A DNA stretch of 64,000 nt from Pseudoruegeria sp. SHC-113 (GCF_025376885.1 NZ_JAHUBR010000001.1:1054001-1118000); one strand, 5' to 3'; shown: positions 52,078 through 61,928, counted from the first letter of the stretch. Numbers and translations: made by a program. The notes: generated from the letters alone by a model not told the origin.

Positions 52078-53093
52078 TCATTGGCCCCGTGCCGACGGCG
52101 CGCGAACGTCTGACCGAATTGACCGGCGACCGCCGGCAACTGGCTTCGGTGCGCCGGATTACGCTGGATGATGGGCCGGAACGCGGCCTTCAGGCGCTGG
52201 CATTTTCAACCGGAGGCGGGTTGGATTTCTGGGTGTTGTCAGACCGGACCATGGACATTGGTCCGCTTTGGTACCATGGCATGCCGGTCGCATGGCAACA
52301 TCCGGGCGGCACGACATCTCCGAAACTTCACAATCCTCATGGTGACAATGGCACCGGAGTTGACCGCGCTTTGACGGGCTTCCTGTTGACCTGTGGCCTC
52401 GACAACGTGCGACAACCGCGGAACGGTTTACCGCTGCACGGGACGCTGCCGCTCACACCTGCCCGCATCACTTCTCATGGAGAGGATTGGGACGCCGGTC
52501 GACCGTTTTTGTTCGCGCAAGGTGAGATTGTCAAAGCTCACCTGTCAGGTCCGTCTTTTGCGTTGACCCGGCGGATCGAAGCGCCAATTGGCGGCACGGA
52601 ACTGCGCCTTGTGGACACGGTCGAAAATATCGGACCGGAAACCGCTGAATTCCGCATCCTTTATCACACGAATTTCGGCTTTCCTGCAGTTGGCGCTGGC
52701 ACAAGCGTGAGCCTGAACGGACACACGGTGTTGAGGCACGACCCCCCGGACAATGGCCGATCCGGGCCATGTGCGCCGGCGATGTGCCGCAACGCGGGCG
52801 ACGCGCCGGTGTGTACGACAGTGCTCGACCGGCCAGCCGCCGGACAATGGCGCGGATTGTCGGTCGCGGTCGAGACTGAAACGGCAAACCTGCCGTACCT
52901 CCAGGTTTGGTCCGATCCGCGCCCGCGCCGAAACATCGTGGCGATTGAGCCCGCGAACTGCGACCGCAATGCGGATGGCACAAGTGGCCCGGGAACCACG
53001 CTTAATCCCGGCGAAACCTGGACGTCGACACTCACCTACCGTTTCGCGTCCCCTGACGCGTCAATAGAAGGAGCGCCAAATGGCAACGGTTGA
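52074..53093 (+). CDS. DUF4432/aldose 1-epimerase-like protein
   Basis: 339 aa from ATG 52074, overlapping the sulfatase stop by 4 bases (ATGA). The galactose-mutarotase-like beta-sandwich is suggested by FSTGGGLDFWVLSDRTMDIG, TGFLLTCGLDNVRQPRNGLPLHG, LRLVDTVENIGPETAEFRILYHTNFGFP and the late IVAIEPANCDRN. His and Glu residues at the usual active-site positions (LPLHGTLP; IEP) are present. It probably handles the anomer or epimer of the imported sugar. Confidence 0.82.
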   Translation: MIIGPVPTARERLTELTGDRRQLASVRRITLDDGPERGLQALAFSTGGGLDFWVLSDRTMDIGPLWYHGMPVAWQHPGGTTSPKLHNPHGDNGTGVDRALTGFLLTCGLDNVRQPRNGLPLHGTLPLTPARITSHGEDWDAGRPFLFAQGEIVKAHLSGPSFALTRRIEAPIGGTELRLVDTVENIGPETAEFRILYHTNFGFPAVGAGTSVSLNGHTVLRHDPPDNGRSGPCAPAMCRNAGDAPVCTTVLDRPAAGQWRGLSVAVETETANLPYLQVWSDPRPRRNIVAIEPANCDRNADGTSGPGTTLNPGETWTSTLTYRFASPDASIEGAPNGNG

Positions 53094-54147
53094 ACTTAAG
53101 CGCGTCAGCAAGACTTTCGGTCAGGTTGACGTGATCAAGGGTATTGATCTCGAAATCCGTGAAGGCGAGTTTCTCGTGCTTGTTGGTCCGTCGGGATGTG
53201 GCAAATCAACCTTGTTGCGGATGATCTCCGGGCTTGAGACAATTTCGGGCGGCGACCTTTTGATCGGAGGCCAGAGGGTGAACGATGTGCCCGCGCGCGA
53301 TCGCGGCATTGCGATGGTGTTCCAGTCATACGCGCTTTATCCGCATATGACGGTGGCACAGAACATGTCCTTTTCTCTGAAGCTATCCGGTAAATCGGCG
53401 GCTGAACAAAGGCAATTGATCGGACCCGCTGCCGAGATCTTGGGCTTGGAACCCTTTCTTGACCGTTTTCCGAGAGAGCTGTCCGGTGGGCAGCGCCAGC
53501 GTGTCGCCATGGGGCGTGCCATCGTACGCGAACCCGAGGTGTTCCTGTTTGACGAACCATTATCGAACCTTGATGCCAAGCTGCGCGTCAGGATGCGGGC
53601 CGAGTTGAAGGAACTGCACCAGAAATTGCGAACAACGACGGTCTACGTGACCCATGACCAGATTGAGGCCATGACGCTTGCCGATCGCATCGTTGTGCTT
53701 CGCGATGGCCAAATCGAGCAGGTTGGCACACCGCTTGAGCTTTACGACAAGCCAGCCAACCGATTTGTCGGGTCATTCCTTGGCTCACCGGCGATGAACT
53801 TTTTCGACGTGCCGCTGTCGGGCGACCAACACGACCAAGCGCGATTTGCCGACGGCGATGTGGTGCGGCTTCCGCACGGCATGGCGGGGCATGACAGGGT
53901 AACACTTGGCGTTCGTCCCGAGGCGATGGAACTGGTCTCGGAGAAAGGCGAGGGCACAATATCGGCTGAGGTTGTGGTTGTCGAACCGACGGGCTCGGAA
54001 ACTGAGTTGTTCCTTCGCAAAGGCCAAAGCCAATTCACCGCCTGCTTCCGCGATCGGATTAACATCCAGCCCGGCGAAAGGGTGCATTTGAAGATTGATC
54101 CGGTAAAATATCACATATTCGACAGCCAGACCGAGGTAGCAATCTGA
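53080..54147 (+). CDS. ABC transporter ATP-binding protein (UgpC/MsmK type)
   Basis: 355 aa. Walker A GPSGCGKST, Q-loop VFQSYALYPHM, signature LSGGQRQRVAMGRAI, Walker B VFLFDEPLSNLDA and H-loop YVTHDQIEAMTLAD are all intact, with a C-terminal TOBE domain. The gene starts inside the end of the epimerase-like gene (14-base overlap). It completes the importer of the island. Confidence 0.95.
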   Translation: MATVELKRVSKTFGQVDVIKGIDLEIREGEFLVLVGPSGCGKSTLLRMISGLETISGGDLLIGGQRVNDVPARDRGIAMVFQSYALYPHMTVAQNMSFSLKLSGKSAAEQRQLIGPAAEILGLEPFLDRFPRELSGGQRQRVAMGRAIVREPEVFLFDEPLSNLDAKLRVRMRAELKELHQKLRTTTVYVTHDQIEAMTLADRIVVLRDGQIEQVGTPLELYDKPANRFVGSFLGSPAMNFFDVPLSGDQHDQARFADGDVVRLPHGMAGHDRVTLGVRPEAMELVSEKGEGTISAEVVVVEPTGSETELFLRKGQSQFTACFRDRINIQPGERVHLKIDPVKYHIFDSQTEVAI

Positions 54148-54311
54148 TTGTGTTCCGGTCGCTCCGACTGCGAGGGGCATTGTTGGCAGTTTGCGCTGGT
54201 TGTGTCCTACTTTGTCAAATGATCGGGGAAAACCGTCGACAATCCACGTATCGACCGGAATAGGGCGACACACAAAGTTGAAGCGCCTACATCAACTGCG
54301 CGAACAGGAAA

Positions 54312-55493
54312 ATGACCCACCCTAAGCCTTTCCACATAATGACCAAACCGATGGGGCCGCGCTGCAACATCGACTGCAAGTATTGTTATTATCTGGAGAA
54401 AGAAGGGCTTTACCCCTCGGAAAAGAAATTCCGCATGTCCGAGGATATGCTTGAGCATTATGTGCGCGCATTGATCGAGACCAGCCGAAAGGCAGGTATG
54501 AAAGAGGTAGCGTTTGCCTGGCAAGGTGGAGAGCCGACACTATTAGGTCTGCCGTTTTTTGAGCGGGCCGTGGAACTGCAACGGACACATTGTCCTGACG
54601 GCATTCAGATATCCAACTCCATTCAGACCAACGGAATCCTGCTAGACGATGACTGGGCGCGTTTCTTGGCGCGGGAAAACTTCCTCGTTGGCCTCAGCGT
54701 CGATGGTCCCAAGTCGGTTCATGATCGTTATCGTGTCGACAGGCAGGGGCGCCCGACTTTCGACAAGGTCATGCAAGGGGGTGAAATTTTGCGGCGGCAT
54801 AGGGTGGAATTCAATATCCTTTGCACGGTCCACCGGGGAAATGCCGGAAAGGGTAAAACCGTTTATCGGTTCCTGCGTGAGCTCGGCTCGCCGCATATCC
54901 AGTTCATTCCAATCGTCGAACGCGCCGGTTCGCATGGCGGTTTGGCCGCAGCTCCGCAGATCGACGCGGCCCATGCCAACGAAATTACGACATGGAGCGT
55001 ATCGCCCCGGGCCTATGGTAAGTTTCTGTGTGACATCTTTGATATCTGGTACCGACAGGATATCGGGCGTGTGTTCGTTCAGTTCTTTGAAACCCAAATT
55101 GGCCTTTGGTCGGGCGGTCTGGCCTCACTCTGTGTGTTTGCCGAAACCTGTGGAAATGCGCTTGCGATGGAGCACAATGGCGACCTCTATGCCTGCGACC
55201 ACTTTGTCTATCCCGAGTATAAGCTTGGCAACATCGGCAAGGCGCCAATGGACGAACTTGTATGGTCCGAACGTGCAAAAGCCTTTGGGGCGGCCAAAAA
55301 GGAAACGCTTACAACCCAGTGCCAAACTTGCAAGTTCCGTTTTGCATGTAACGGTGGGTGTCCCAAGCACCGCTTGATTGCGTCGAAAGACGGTGAAGCC
55401 GGGCACAACTACTTTTGTGAAAGCTACACCATGTTTTTCCACCACGCGGGCGGTCGCCTTAGGTCGATAGCTAGAGCGCTTGGACCGGTGTGA
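54312..55493 (+). CDS. Radical SAM sulfatase maturase (anSME type)
   Basis: 393 aa. The radical SAM cluster motif C18-x3-C22-x2-C25 (RCNIDCKYCYY) is followed by the SAM-binding GGEP block (FAWQGGEPTLLG). The C-terminal SPASM region has CGNALAMEHNGDLYACDHFVYPEYKLGN and CQTCKFRFACNGGCPKHR, which hold the auxiliary Fe-S clusters. It oxidises the Cys of the sulfatase active site to formylglycine without oxygen. It follows the ABC ATPase gene after 164 bases and is the expected partner of the sulfatase at 50551. Confidence 0.94.
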   Translation: MTHPKPFHIMTKPMGPRCNIDCKYCYYLEKEGLYPSEKKFRMSEDMLEHYVRALIETSRKAGMKEVAFAWQGGEPTLLGLPFFERAVELQRTHCPDGIQISNSIQTNGILLDDDWARFLARENFLVGLSVDGPKSVHDRYRVDRQGRPTFDKVMQGGEILRRHRVEFNILCTVHRGNAGKGKTVYRFLRELGSPHIQFIPIVERAGSHGGLAAAPQIDAAHANEITTWSVSPRAYGKFLCDIFDIWYRQDIGRVFVQFFETQIGLWSGGLASLCVFAETCGNALAMEHNGDLYACDHFVYPEYKLGNIGKAPMDELVWSERAKAFGAAKKETLTTQCQTCKFRFACNGGCPKHRLIASKDGEAGHNYFCESYTMFFHHAGGRLRSIARALGPV

Positions 55494-55577
55494 AGGTCTT
55501 GTCAGAGGAGTGCTGCTTGATGCGGGCAGGGCGAGGAAGTGGCGTTGCCCAATGGCAAACAATCCCCATTCCGCTAC

Positions 55578-56251
55578 TTTTGAACGTCACCAGAAGTCAT
55601 CCGCCTGGCGGTCATGATGTACAATCGATTTCCTCTGTCGCTTCGAAATGTGGAGGATCTCCTCCACGTGCGCGGCGTTGATGTAAGCCATGAAGCCGTG
55701 CGGTATTGGTGGCATCGGATTGGTCCGATGTTCGCCACCGAGATCCGGAAACGACGAATTGCCGGTATGAAATCTACCGACTGGCGTTGGTATCTGGATG
55801 AGGTTTTCGTGTAGATAAACGGCGAGCGGCACTGCCTCTGGCGCGCCGTGGACCACTAAGGCGAGATACCCGAGAGCCACGTCACTTGGAAGCCAGACAA
55901 AAAGGCTGCGCTAAAACTTCTAAGGAAATCAATGCGCAAGCACAGTCGTCCCGAAGTGATCGTGACCGATCGGCTTAGGCCCTATGGTGCTGCGTTAAAG
56001 GAGTTTGGCGCCGATCATCGCCAGGAAACCGGTCGCTGGCTGAAAAACCGTGCTGAGAATTTGCACTTGCCCTTCCGACGACGGGAACAAGAGATGCTTC
56101 GCTTCAGGCGCATGCGAATTTTGCAGAAATTCGCTGCCCTCCATGCGTCATCTATAACCTCTTCAATCCGGGACGTAGCCTCACCTCAATATCGAATTTC
56201 AAGGTAAACCGTGCTGCGGCTCTGACCGAGTGGCGGCAACTTTGTGCCACT
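55578..56251 (+). pseudogene. Decayed IS6-family transposase
   Basis: The frame reads SPEVIRLAVMMYNRFPLSLR, then WWHRIGPMFATEIRKRRI, VTDRLRPYGAALKE and HRQETGRWLKNRAENLHLPF, all IS6/IS26-type DDE blocks. Two in-frame stops interrupt it (TAG 55812, then TAA near 55857), and a frameshift near 56145 moves the C-terminal NRAAALTEWRQL block to another frame. Translation from one start is impossible, so it is dead. It marks the right edge of the island. Confidence 0.85.
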
Positions 56252-56873
56252 TAAGGGCAGTTATGCTGTCCTAGCTGAGACGAGTTCGAAACCGTCTGAC
56301 AGCACCGCCACCCAGCCTTGTGGATGACCGTTCGTGCTCACCAACCTTTGGCCTGGTGTTTTCGCTTTATCGACGGCTGTGTCGCTCGCGCCAAGGGGTG
56401 GATATCCCGCGCGATCAGGCCTCAAGCCAGACAGTTTGGCTTCAACACTGCGACATCGGCGACTCCGCGAGCCGCATGTGTGTCAGAAAATCACGGCAAC
56501 GACCAAAATGACCAGACAGGCCGCGCCGATCGTGCGGCTTCTCACCGTTCCGCCCCAGTCTGATACATCTTTTCTGTATTGGGCGAGTACAGTGGAGATG
56601 TCCTTGTCCCCCTTCACCAACTGGTTCAGATCCTGTTCGAAATCCTGTTCCCGTAGGGTTTTGTTCATCGCCTGATTGTCCGCTCTTTTGAATCTGTTTC
56701 GCTTCAGACTTAACCGCGTGGGGCGCGCGAACAAGCGCGCTTTGACGTTGGACCCTTGACTGAAGCGCTAGCGCCGGAGGGCAGACTATGCTTAAGCCCA
56801 AAGCCCTCAGCACGCCCGGCCAACCTACCCGGTTGGTGAGCCAATAATCATGCGGTCTCTATGGGCGGGATAT
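56252..56873. other. Gene-poor junction between IS6 remnant and tRNA-Cys
   Basis: About 620 bases. Apart from one weak small frame on the minus strand (56483-56668), I see no supported gene and no second copy of the tRNA-Ser attachment core. It is probably the scar of past insertions. Confidence 0.5.
56483..56668 (-). CDS. Possible 61-aa tail-anchored membrane protein
   Basis: From ATG 56668 the frame encodes a charged helix (LREQDFEQDLNQLVKGDKDI) and ends in a single hydrophobic segment (IGAACLVILVVAVIF). The layout is that of a small tail-anchored protein. The ribosome site is weak and no family is recognised, so it could be a chance frame. Confidence 0.35.
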   Translation of the reverse strand: MNKTLREQDFEQDLNQLVKGDKDISTVLAQYRKDVSDWGGTVRSRTIGAACLVILVVAVIF

Positions 56874-56947
56874 TGGAGGCGAGTACCGGAATCGAACCGG
56901 TGTACACGGATTTGCAATCCGCTGCGTCACCACTCCGCCAACTCGCC
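56874..56947 (-). tRNA. tRNA-Cys(GCA)
   Basis: 74 bases on the minus strand. The acceptor GGCGAGT pairs with ACTCGCC, the anticodon loop TTGCAAA gives GCA, the T loop is GGTTCGATTCC, and CCA is encoded (plus-strand TGG at 56874-56876). Confidence 0.96.
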
Positions 56948-57084
56948 GAAGAGGTAGGGCGGTGGATATACGACTACCCGAGGCTCTGCAAGCGCGGAAA
57001 TGGGGGAAACTGCGCAGTTGCTCCGCTGGGCCTGATGTGGCAAAAAACATCACGTATACAGGACCGCACGCAAGAGTATTGCCC

Positions 57085-57738
57085 ATGCCGGATTTCGAGC
57101 AACGCCGCAGGCTGATGGTGGACACACAGATCCGCCCCTCTGACGTGACGAAGTTCCCCATTATCGACGCCATGTTGACCGTCCCGCGCGAGCATTTCGT
57201 GCCGGGCTCCCTGCGCGAGGCCGCCTATGTGGGGGAGACCCTGAGTATCGGCCGGGATCGCGTTCTGCTGGAGCCGCGCAGCCTTGCCAAGATGCTCGAT
57301 GCGCTGGACATTCAGCCCAGCGAACTGGTGCTCGACGTGGGCTGTGGCCTTGGCTACTCGGCAGCGCTCATCGCGCGCCTTGCGGAGGCTGTCGTGGCAG
57401 TCGAGCCCATGGAAGGGCTGGCCGAAGAAGGGCAGGGGATCCTTGCGGACGCGGGGATCGACAATGCCGTGATCCTGGAGCGCGCCCTTACAAATGGCGC
57501 GCCCAAGCACGGCCCCTATGATGTGATCACGCTGCAAGGCGCGGTGGAGATCCTGCCGGATGGCCTCTTGGCGCAGCTGAAGGAAGGTGGCCGGATCGGG
57601 TGTATCTTCGCCGATGGCGATCTTGGCATCCTCAAGGTCGGCACCAAGATCGACGGGCGGATCTCCTGGCGGTTTGTCTGCAACGTCGGCGCGCCTGTCT
57701 TGCCGGGGTTTGCGCGGGAAGCCCACTTCGCATTGTAA
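57085..57738 (+). CDS. Protein-L-isoaspartate O-methyltransferase family protein
   Basis: 217 aa from ATG 57085; the longer frame upstream runs through the tRNA-Cys region. SAM-binding motif I is VLDVGCGLGYSAALIA. The PCMT block VPREHFVPGSLREAAY precedes it, and VITLQGAVEILPDGL forms the later strand. It uses SAM to methylate isoaspartyl residues or acts as a relative. It sits 40 bases upstream of tolC, an arrangement common in Rhodobacterales, so the two are likely co-transcribed. Confidence 0.9.
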   Translation: MPDFEQRRRLMVDTQIRPSDVTKFPIIDAMLTVPREHFVPGSLREAAYVGETLSIGRDRVLLEPRSLAKMLDALDIQPSELVLDVGCGLGYSAALIARLAEAVVAVEPMEGLAEEGQGILADAGIDNAVILERALTNGAPKHGPYDVITLQGAVEILPDGLLAQLKEGGRIGCIFADGDLGILKVGTKIDGRISWRFVCNVGAPVLPGFAREAHFAL

Positions 57739-57778
57739 GCGCAGGGCGAGAACGCCCGCGCCAAAAAAGGAAAACGAG

Positions 57779-59176
57779 ATGTCGAGCAGCACCTGGAAAT
57801 CGAAACTGGCGGCGCTGGCGGCGGCAACGTGCCTTTGCGCACCCGCGGCCCACGCCCAATCCCTGTCGGACACGCTGATCGGGGCCTACAACCACTCGGG
57901 CCTCATCCAGCAGAACCGCGCCGTGTTGCGCGCCGCCGACGAAGACGTGGCGCAATCCGTTGCGGCTCTTCGCCCCGCTCTGGAATATTCCGCGGGCTAC
58001 ACCTACGGCTCCACGGCCTTCACAAGCTCCAGCATCAACGAGACGGCTACTGGAAACGTCGCCCTGACCGCAAGCCTGTTGCTCTATGATTTCGGCCGCA
58101 CGCGGCTCTCGATCGACGCCGCCAAGGAAACGGTGCTGGCCACGCGCGATGCGCTGAAGGGCATCGAGCAGGATGTGCTTCTGCGCGCGCTTGCCGCGCA
58201 TATGAATGTGCGCCGGAGCATCGAATTCGTCTCGCTTGCCGAGAACTCCGTGCGCCTGATCGCCGAAGAACTGCGCGCCGCGCAGGATCGCTTCGAGGTC
58301 GGGGAAGTGACGCGCACGGATGTTTCGCTCGCCGAGGCCCGACTGGCTTCCGCCCGCTCAACGCTTGCAGCCGCGCAGGGCAACCTGGCGCAATCCCGTG
58401 AGGAATACCGTGCAGCCGTGGGCGTTTACCCGACGAGCCCCGGTGCCCCCGGCGCCCTGCCGCGCACCGCAGAGTCGCTGGAAACCGCGCGGGACATCTC
58501 GATCCGCAGCCACCCGGACATGGCACAGGCCAAGCGCAACGTGACGATCTCCGAGATCAACATCGCGCGGGCGGATTCGCTCAAACGGCCCACGGTGCGG
58601 GGCTTTGCCGATGTGACCCACAATTTCGGCGATCTCTCGACGGGCAACAGCCGGGATGACGCCCGCGTCGGGCTGACGCTCTCTGGCCCGATTTACCAGG
58701 GCGGCGCGCTGGCGTCGCAAAGCCGGCAGGCCATCGCGCAGCGCGATGCCGCCCGCGGCGCGCTGCATGTGGTGCGCCATGCGCTGGGGCAGGAAGTCGG
58801 CAACGCGTGGTCGGCGATCCTCGTGGCCGAGGCCAGCGTGCGCGCCGGCACCCAGCAGGTGCGGGCCGCGCAGGAAGCCTTCGACGGTACCCGCGAGGAA
58901 GCCCAGCTCGGCGCGCGCACGACGCTGGACGTGCTTGACGCGGAACAGGATCTGCTCGACGCGCAGGCCGATCTCGTCTCCGCCCAGATCGATGTCTACA
59001 TCGCGACGTACCAGCTTTTGTCGTCCATGGGTCTGATGAGCGTGGAACATCTGGGGCTGAACGTGCCCACTTATGATCCGGCGGCCTACTACAATTCGGT
59101 GCGCAACGCGCCCGCCGGCCTGAGCGCGCAGGGGCGCGAGCTGGATCGCGTCCTGCGGGCCATCGGCAAACAGTAA
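57779..59176 (+). CDS. tolC: TolC family outer-membrane channel protein
   Basis: 465 aa from ATG 57779 with AAGGAAAA upstream and a Sec signal ending near AAHA. The two repeated helical halves are visible: ALRPALEYSAGYTYGS and LAENSVRLIAEELRAAQDRFEVGEVTRTDVSLAEARLASA in the first; QEVGNAWSAILVAEASV and AQLGARTTLDVLDAEQDLLDAQ in the second. It forms the trimeric exit duct of type I secretion or RND efflux; the inner-membrane partners are not in the window. Confidence 0.94.
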   Translation: MSSSTWKSKLAALAAATCLCAPAAHAQSLSDTLIGAYNHSGLIQQNRAVLRAADEDVAQSVAALRPALEYSAGYTYGSTAFTSSSINETATGNVALTASLLLYDFGRTRLSIDAAKETVLATRDALKGIEQDVLLRALAAHMNVRRSIEFVSLAENSVRLIAEELRAAQDRFEVGEVTRTDVSLAEARLASARSTLAAAQGNLAQSREEYRAAVGVYPTSPGAPGALPRTAESLETARDISIRSHPDMAQAKRNVTISEINIARADSLKRPTVRGFADVTHNFGDLSTGNSRDDARVGLTLSGPIYQGGALASQSRQAIAQRDAARGALHVVRHALGQEVGNAWSAILVAEASVRAGTQQVRAAQEAFDGTREEAQLGARTTLDVLDAEQDLLDAQADLVSAQIDVYIATYQLLSSMGLMSVEHLGLNVPTYDPAAYYNSVRNAPAGLSAQGRELDRVLRAIGKQ

Positions 59177-59263
59177 TCGTCGCATTTTCGACAATCTGTT
59201 GTGTGAACAAGGCCTTGCCGCTACTATGAGCGGCGAGGCTATACAGAAAAAAGCAGGTCAGCG

Positions 59264-60211
59264 ATGGAAACCAGGGCGGAATATGAGGACGTTTTAAGCT
59301 CCATCCGGCGGCTCGTTTCCGAAGAGGTGCGCAGCCGTGCCCCGCTGGCCGACGTGAAATCAGACTCGAAACCGGAACCGCGCGAAAGTCGCGCGTCTGC
59401 CACGGTTGAAAAACTCGTGCTGACACCGGCGCAGCGGATTTCCCCCGCACCCTCTCACGAAACCGAGGCCCCGCGCGCGGCCAGCCCCTCAGAACCGCTT
59501 CTCTTGCGTCCGGTGGATGCCCCGCAAGAGCATGTCTCGAAGGCTTCCGAGGCAACACCTCAGCTTGCGGGCGAGGAGGATCCTTTCGCCTCTTTCGAGG
59601 AGGTCTTCGGCAGCGATGAATGGCCCCGCGCCCCCCTTGCGGATTCGCGCCTTGCCAGCCTTGAACGCACCATTGCTGAACTTGAAGCCGTGGTCGGCGA
59701 TCAGGGCCATGTCTACGAGCCCGACGGCAGCGAAGAGGAAGGCTCGAGCCCCGAGGTGGAGCCGCTGCGGGTTGTACCAACACGCGCCAGGGCTGCGGAT
59801 CCAGAGTCGGAGCCTGAAATCGCTGTAGCGGCTGAGCCGGAGGCACCGGCCGACGTGGAGGAGTCACACGGAGAGCTTCCGAGCTTCCTGCGCAGCGCGC
59901 CCGAGGCCGGGCATCACGCGCCGGACACGGAGCCGGCTTTCGAGCCTGTATCAGACTCCGCCCAGGAAGAGCCCGTAGCGGAGTCTATTGCGGAGGGCGG
60001 GGACGAGGTCGAGCCGGACGCAGATGTTTTCACCAGCATGGCCGAGGACGAAGACGCCGTGCTTCTCGACGAAGAAACCCTGCGCCAGATGGTTCGCGAT
60101 CTCGTGCGCGAAGAACTGCAGGGTGTGCTGGGCGAGCGCATCACCCGCAACGTGCGCAAGCTCGTGCGGACCGAAATTCACCGGATCGTCGCCAGCCAGG
60201 ACTTCGACTGA
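59264..60211 (+). CDS. PopZ-like (DUF2497-type architecture) acidic protein
   Basis: 315 aa. A short N-terminal helix (YEDVLSSIRRLVSEE) resembles the first helix of PopZ (EEILASIRRIISE). A long Pro/Glu-rich, low-complexity acidic linker occupies about residues 30-255. The C-terminal helices (LRQMVRDLVREELQGVLGER, then NVRKLVRTEIHRIV) resemble the oligomerisation end. In Caulobacter PopZ such a layout makes polar scaffolds that hold the chromosome origin. The assignment is by architecture; the linker is not alignable. Confidence 0.7.
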   Translation: METRAEYEDVLSSIRRLVSEEVRSRAPLADVKSDSKPEPRESRASATVEKLVLTPAQRISPAPSHETEAPRAASPSEPLLLRPVDAPQEHVSKASEATPQLAGEEDPFASFEEVFGSDEWPRAPLADSRLASLERTIAELEAVVGDQGHVYEPDGSEEEGSSPEVEPLRVVPTRARAADPESEPEIAVAAEPEAPADVEESHGELPSFLRSAPEAGHHAPDTEPAFEPVSDSAQEEPVAESIAEGGDEVEPDADVFTSMAEDEDAVLLDEETLRQMVRDLVREELQGVLGERITRNVRKLVRTEIHRIVASQDFD

Positions 60212-60288
60212 TCCGCCAAACCTCCCCGGCGTGAGCGCTCTTTGCCAATCTGCATAGGCGGCCGTGTTTGACTGCTGCCAGACTTTTC

Positions 60289-60389
60289 GCGGGGCTCTGC
60301 CCCGCACCCCGGGATATTTTCGCCAGGATGAAGGGGCCCCATTTCCTCTTGCCACAAATACCTCGGGGGTGCGGGGGCAGAGCCCCCGC
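60289..60389. repeat. Two-hairpin dispersed intergenic repeat, copy B
   Basis: A first hairpin GCGGGGC-TCT-GCCCCGC (60289-60305), a conserved middle with GGGATATTTT, GATGAAGGGGCCCC and CCTCTTGCC, and a second hairpin GCGGGGGC-AGA-GCCCCCGC (60371-60389). Copy C at 63752-63851 has the same order and near-identical length. It lies between the PopZ-like gene and convergent cobQ, so it can also end transcription. Confidence 0.85.
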
Positions 60390-60397
60390 GGCGCCCG

Positions 60398-61861
60398 TCA
60401 GGCGCCTTTGTGACCGTCATCGGCCATCGCGAGCAGAGCGTCGAGGTCCAGGCAAGCCTCGAGGTGGTCTGCCAGCCTGTCGAGCGTTTCATCGACGGAG
60501 GCCTCGTAGTCCGAAACACCCGGCGTGCCGCCAAGGCGGGCGAGCGAGGTGTGGCGGAACGCATCGCTGGCGAAGAGCCCGTGCAGGTAGCAGCCGCGCA
60601 CGCGCTGGTTTGGGCTCTGCGCGCCGTGGAGTGCGCCATTGACCTGCAGCCAGCCGTTCGCGCAATCGGGGCCAGTGGTTTCGCCAATATGGATCTCATA
60701 CCCCGAGACAGTTGCACCACTGCTGATGTCGATTGCTGCGGTGAGGGCGAGCGTCTTTGCAGGTTTCATCGTGGTTTCGACGTCCAGATGCCCAAGCCCC
60801 TCTACGCTGCCCGCAGGGCCCTCGATGCCATCGGGATCGTGGATCCACCGCCCCAGCATCTGGTAGCCGCCGCAGATGCCCAGCACATGGCCACCGCGCC
60901 GAAGATGGGCGGCGAGGTCGATGTCCCAGCCTTGGGCGCGGAAATGAGCCAGATCGGCAATGGTGGATTTGCTGCCCGGGATCAGTATCAGATCGGCGTC
61001 ACCGGGCAGGGGCGCACCTTCCTGCACGATCACGACCTCCACGTTCGGCTCGGCGGCCAGCGGGTCCAGATCGTCGAAATTGGCGATCCGCGAAAGCCGG
61101 GGGACGGCGATCTTCAGGCCTTTGCCTTTTGAGGACGTTATGTCCATCACGTCTTCTGCTGGTAGCTTCCACGCATCTGAAAACCAGGGCACCACACCAA
61201 GCGGCACCCAGCCGGTGCGCGTTGCGATGGCGGTCATCCCTTCGTCAAAGAGGCTTGGGTCGCCACGGAACTTGTTGATGGCAAAGCCCTTGATACGCGC
61301 GCGATCCGCCTCTGACAGCACGGCATCGGTCCCCACGAGTTGGGCGATGACACCGCCACGATCAATGTCACCGATCAGCACCACGGGCACGTTTGCAGCC
61401 TCGGCAAAGCCCATATTGGCAATGTCACCCGCCCGCAGATTGATCTCGGCGGGGCTTCCGGCCCCTTCCACAAGGACAAGATCGCAGGTTTGCGCCAGCC
61501 GGTGAAAGCTCGCAAGCACCTCGGGCAGCAGCTGCCCCTTCATCTTGCCATAGTCGCGCGCCTTCACCGTGGCGCGGCGTTGGCCGCGCACCACCACTTG
61601 TGCGCCGGTGTCGGTCTCCGGCTTCAGCAGCACCGGGTTCATATCCACCAAGGGCGCCGCGCCACAGGCGCGCGCCTGCAGCGCCTGCGCGCGGCCGATC
61701 TCGCCGCCATCGGCCGTCACCGCAGCGTTGTTGGACATGTTCTGGGGCTTGAAGGGGCGGACGGCGAGGCCACGGCGGCTGTAGGCGCGGCACAGCCCGG
61801 CCATGAGGATCGACTTGCCGACATTGCTGCCCGCCCCCTGCAGCATGATTGATTTGGCCAT
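60398..61861 (-). CDS. cobQ: Cobyric acid synthase
   Basis: 487 aa, the normal length. It amidates adenosylcobyrinic acid a,c-diamide at four side chains with glutamine and ATP in B12 synthesis. The N-terminal P-loop-like [20 protein letters not shown] and [10 protein letters not shown] are present, then [20 protein letters not shown]. The C-terminal class I glutaminase half has the nucleophile Cys in [12 protein letters not shown] and the His in [11 protein letters not shown]. It is divergent from the membrane-protein gene and shows no other cob genes in the window. Confidence 0.96.
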   Translation of the reverse strand: MAKSIMLQGAGSNVGKSILMAGLCRAYSRRGLAVRPFKPQNMSNNAAVTADGGEIGRAQALQARACGAAPLVDMNPVLLKPETDTGAQVVVRGQRRATVKARDYGKMKGQLLPEVLASFHRLAQTCDLVLVEGAGSPAEINLRAGDIANMGFAEAANVPVVLIGDIDRGGVIAQLVGTDAVLSEADRARIKGFAINKFRGDPSLFDEGMTAIATRTGWVPLGVVPWFSDAWKLPAEDVMDITSSKGKGLKIAVPRLSRIANFDDLDPLAAEPNVEVVIVQEGAPLPGDADLILIPGSKSTIADLAHFRAQGWDIDLAAHLRRGGHVLGICGGYQMLGRWIHDPDGIEGPAGSVEGLGHLDVETTMKPAKTLALTAAIDISSGATVSGYEIHIGETTGPDCANGWLQVNGALHGAQSPNQRVRGCYLHGLFASDAFRHTSLARLGGTPGVSDYEASVDETLDRLADHLEACLDLDALLAMADDGHKGA

Positions 61862-61928
61862 CCGCGCCGCTCCCTCTATGGTCCTACTTCGGATACCCCG
61901 TCACGCGCAGAAGGCAAGCCCCGGATCG

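Noticed and set aside
56874-56947. tRNA-Cys as the integration site of the sulfatase island
   Set aside because: No copy of its 3' end is seen at the other edge of the island and no integrase lies beside it.
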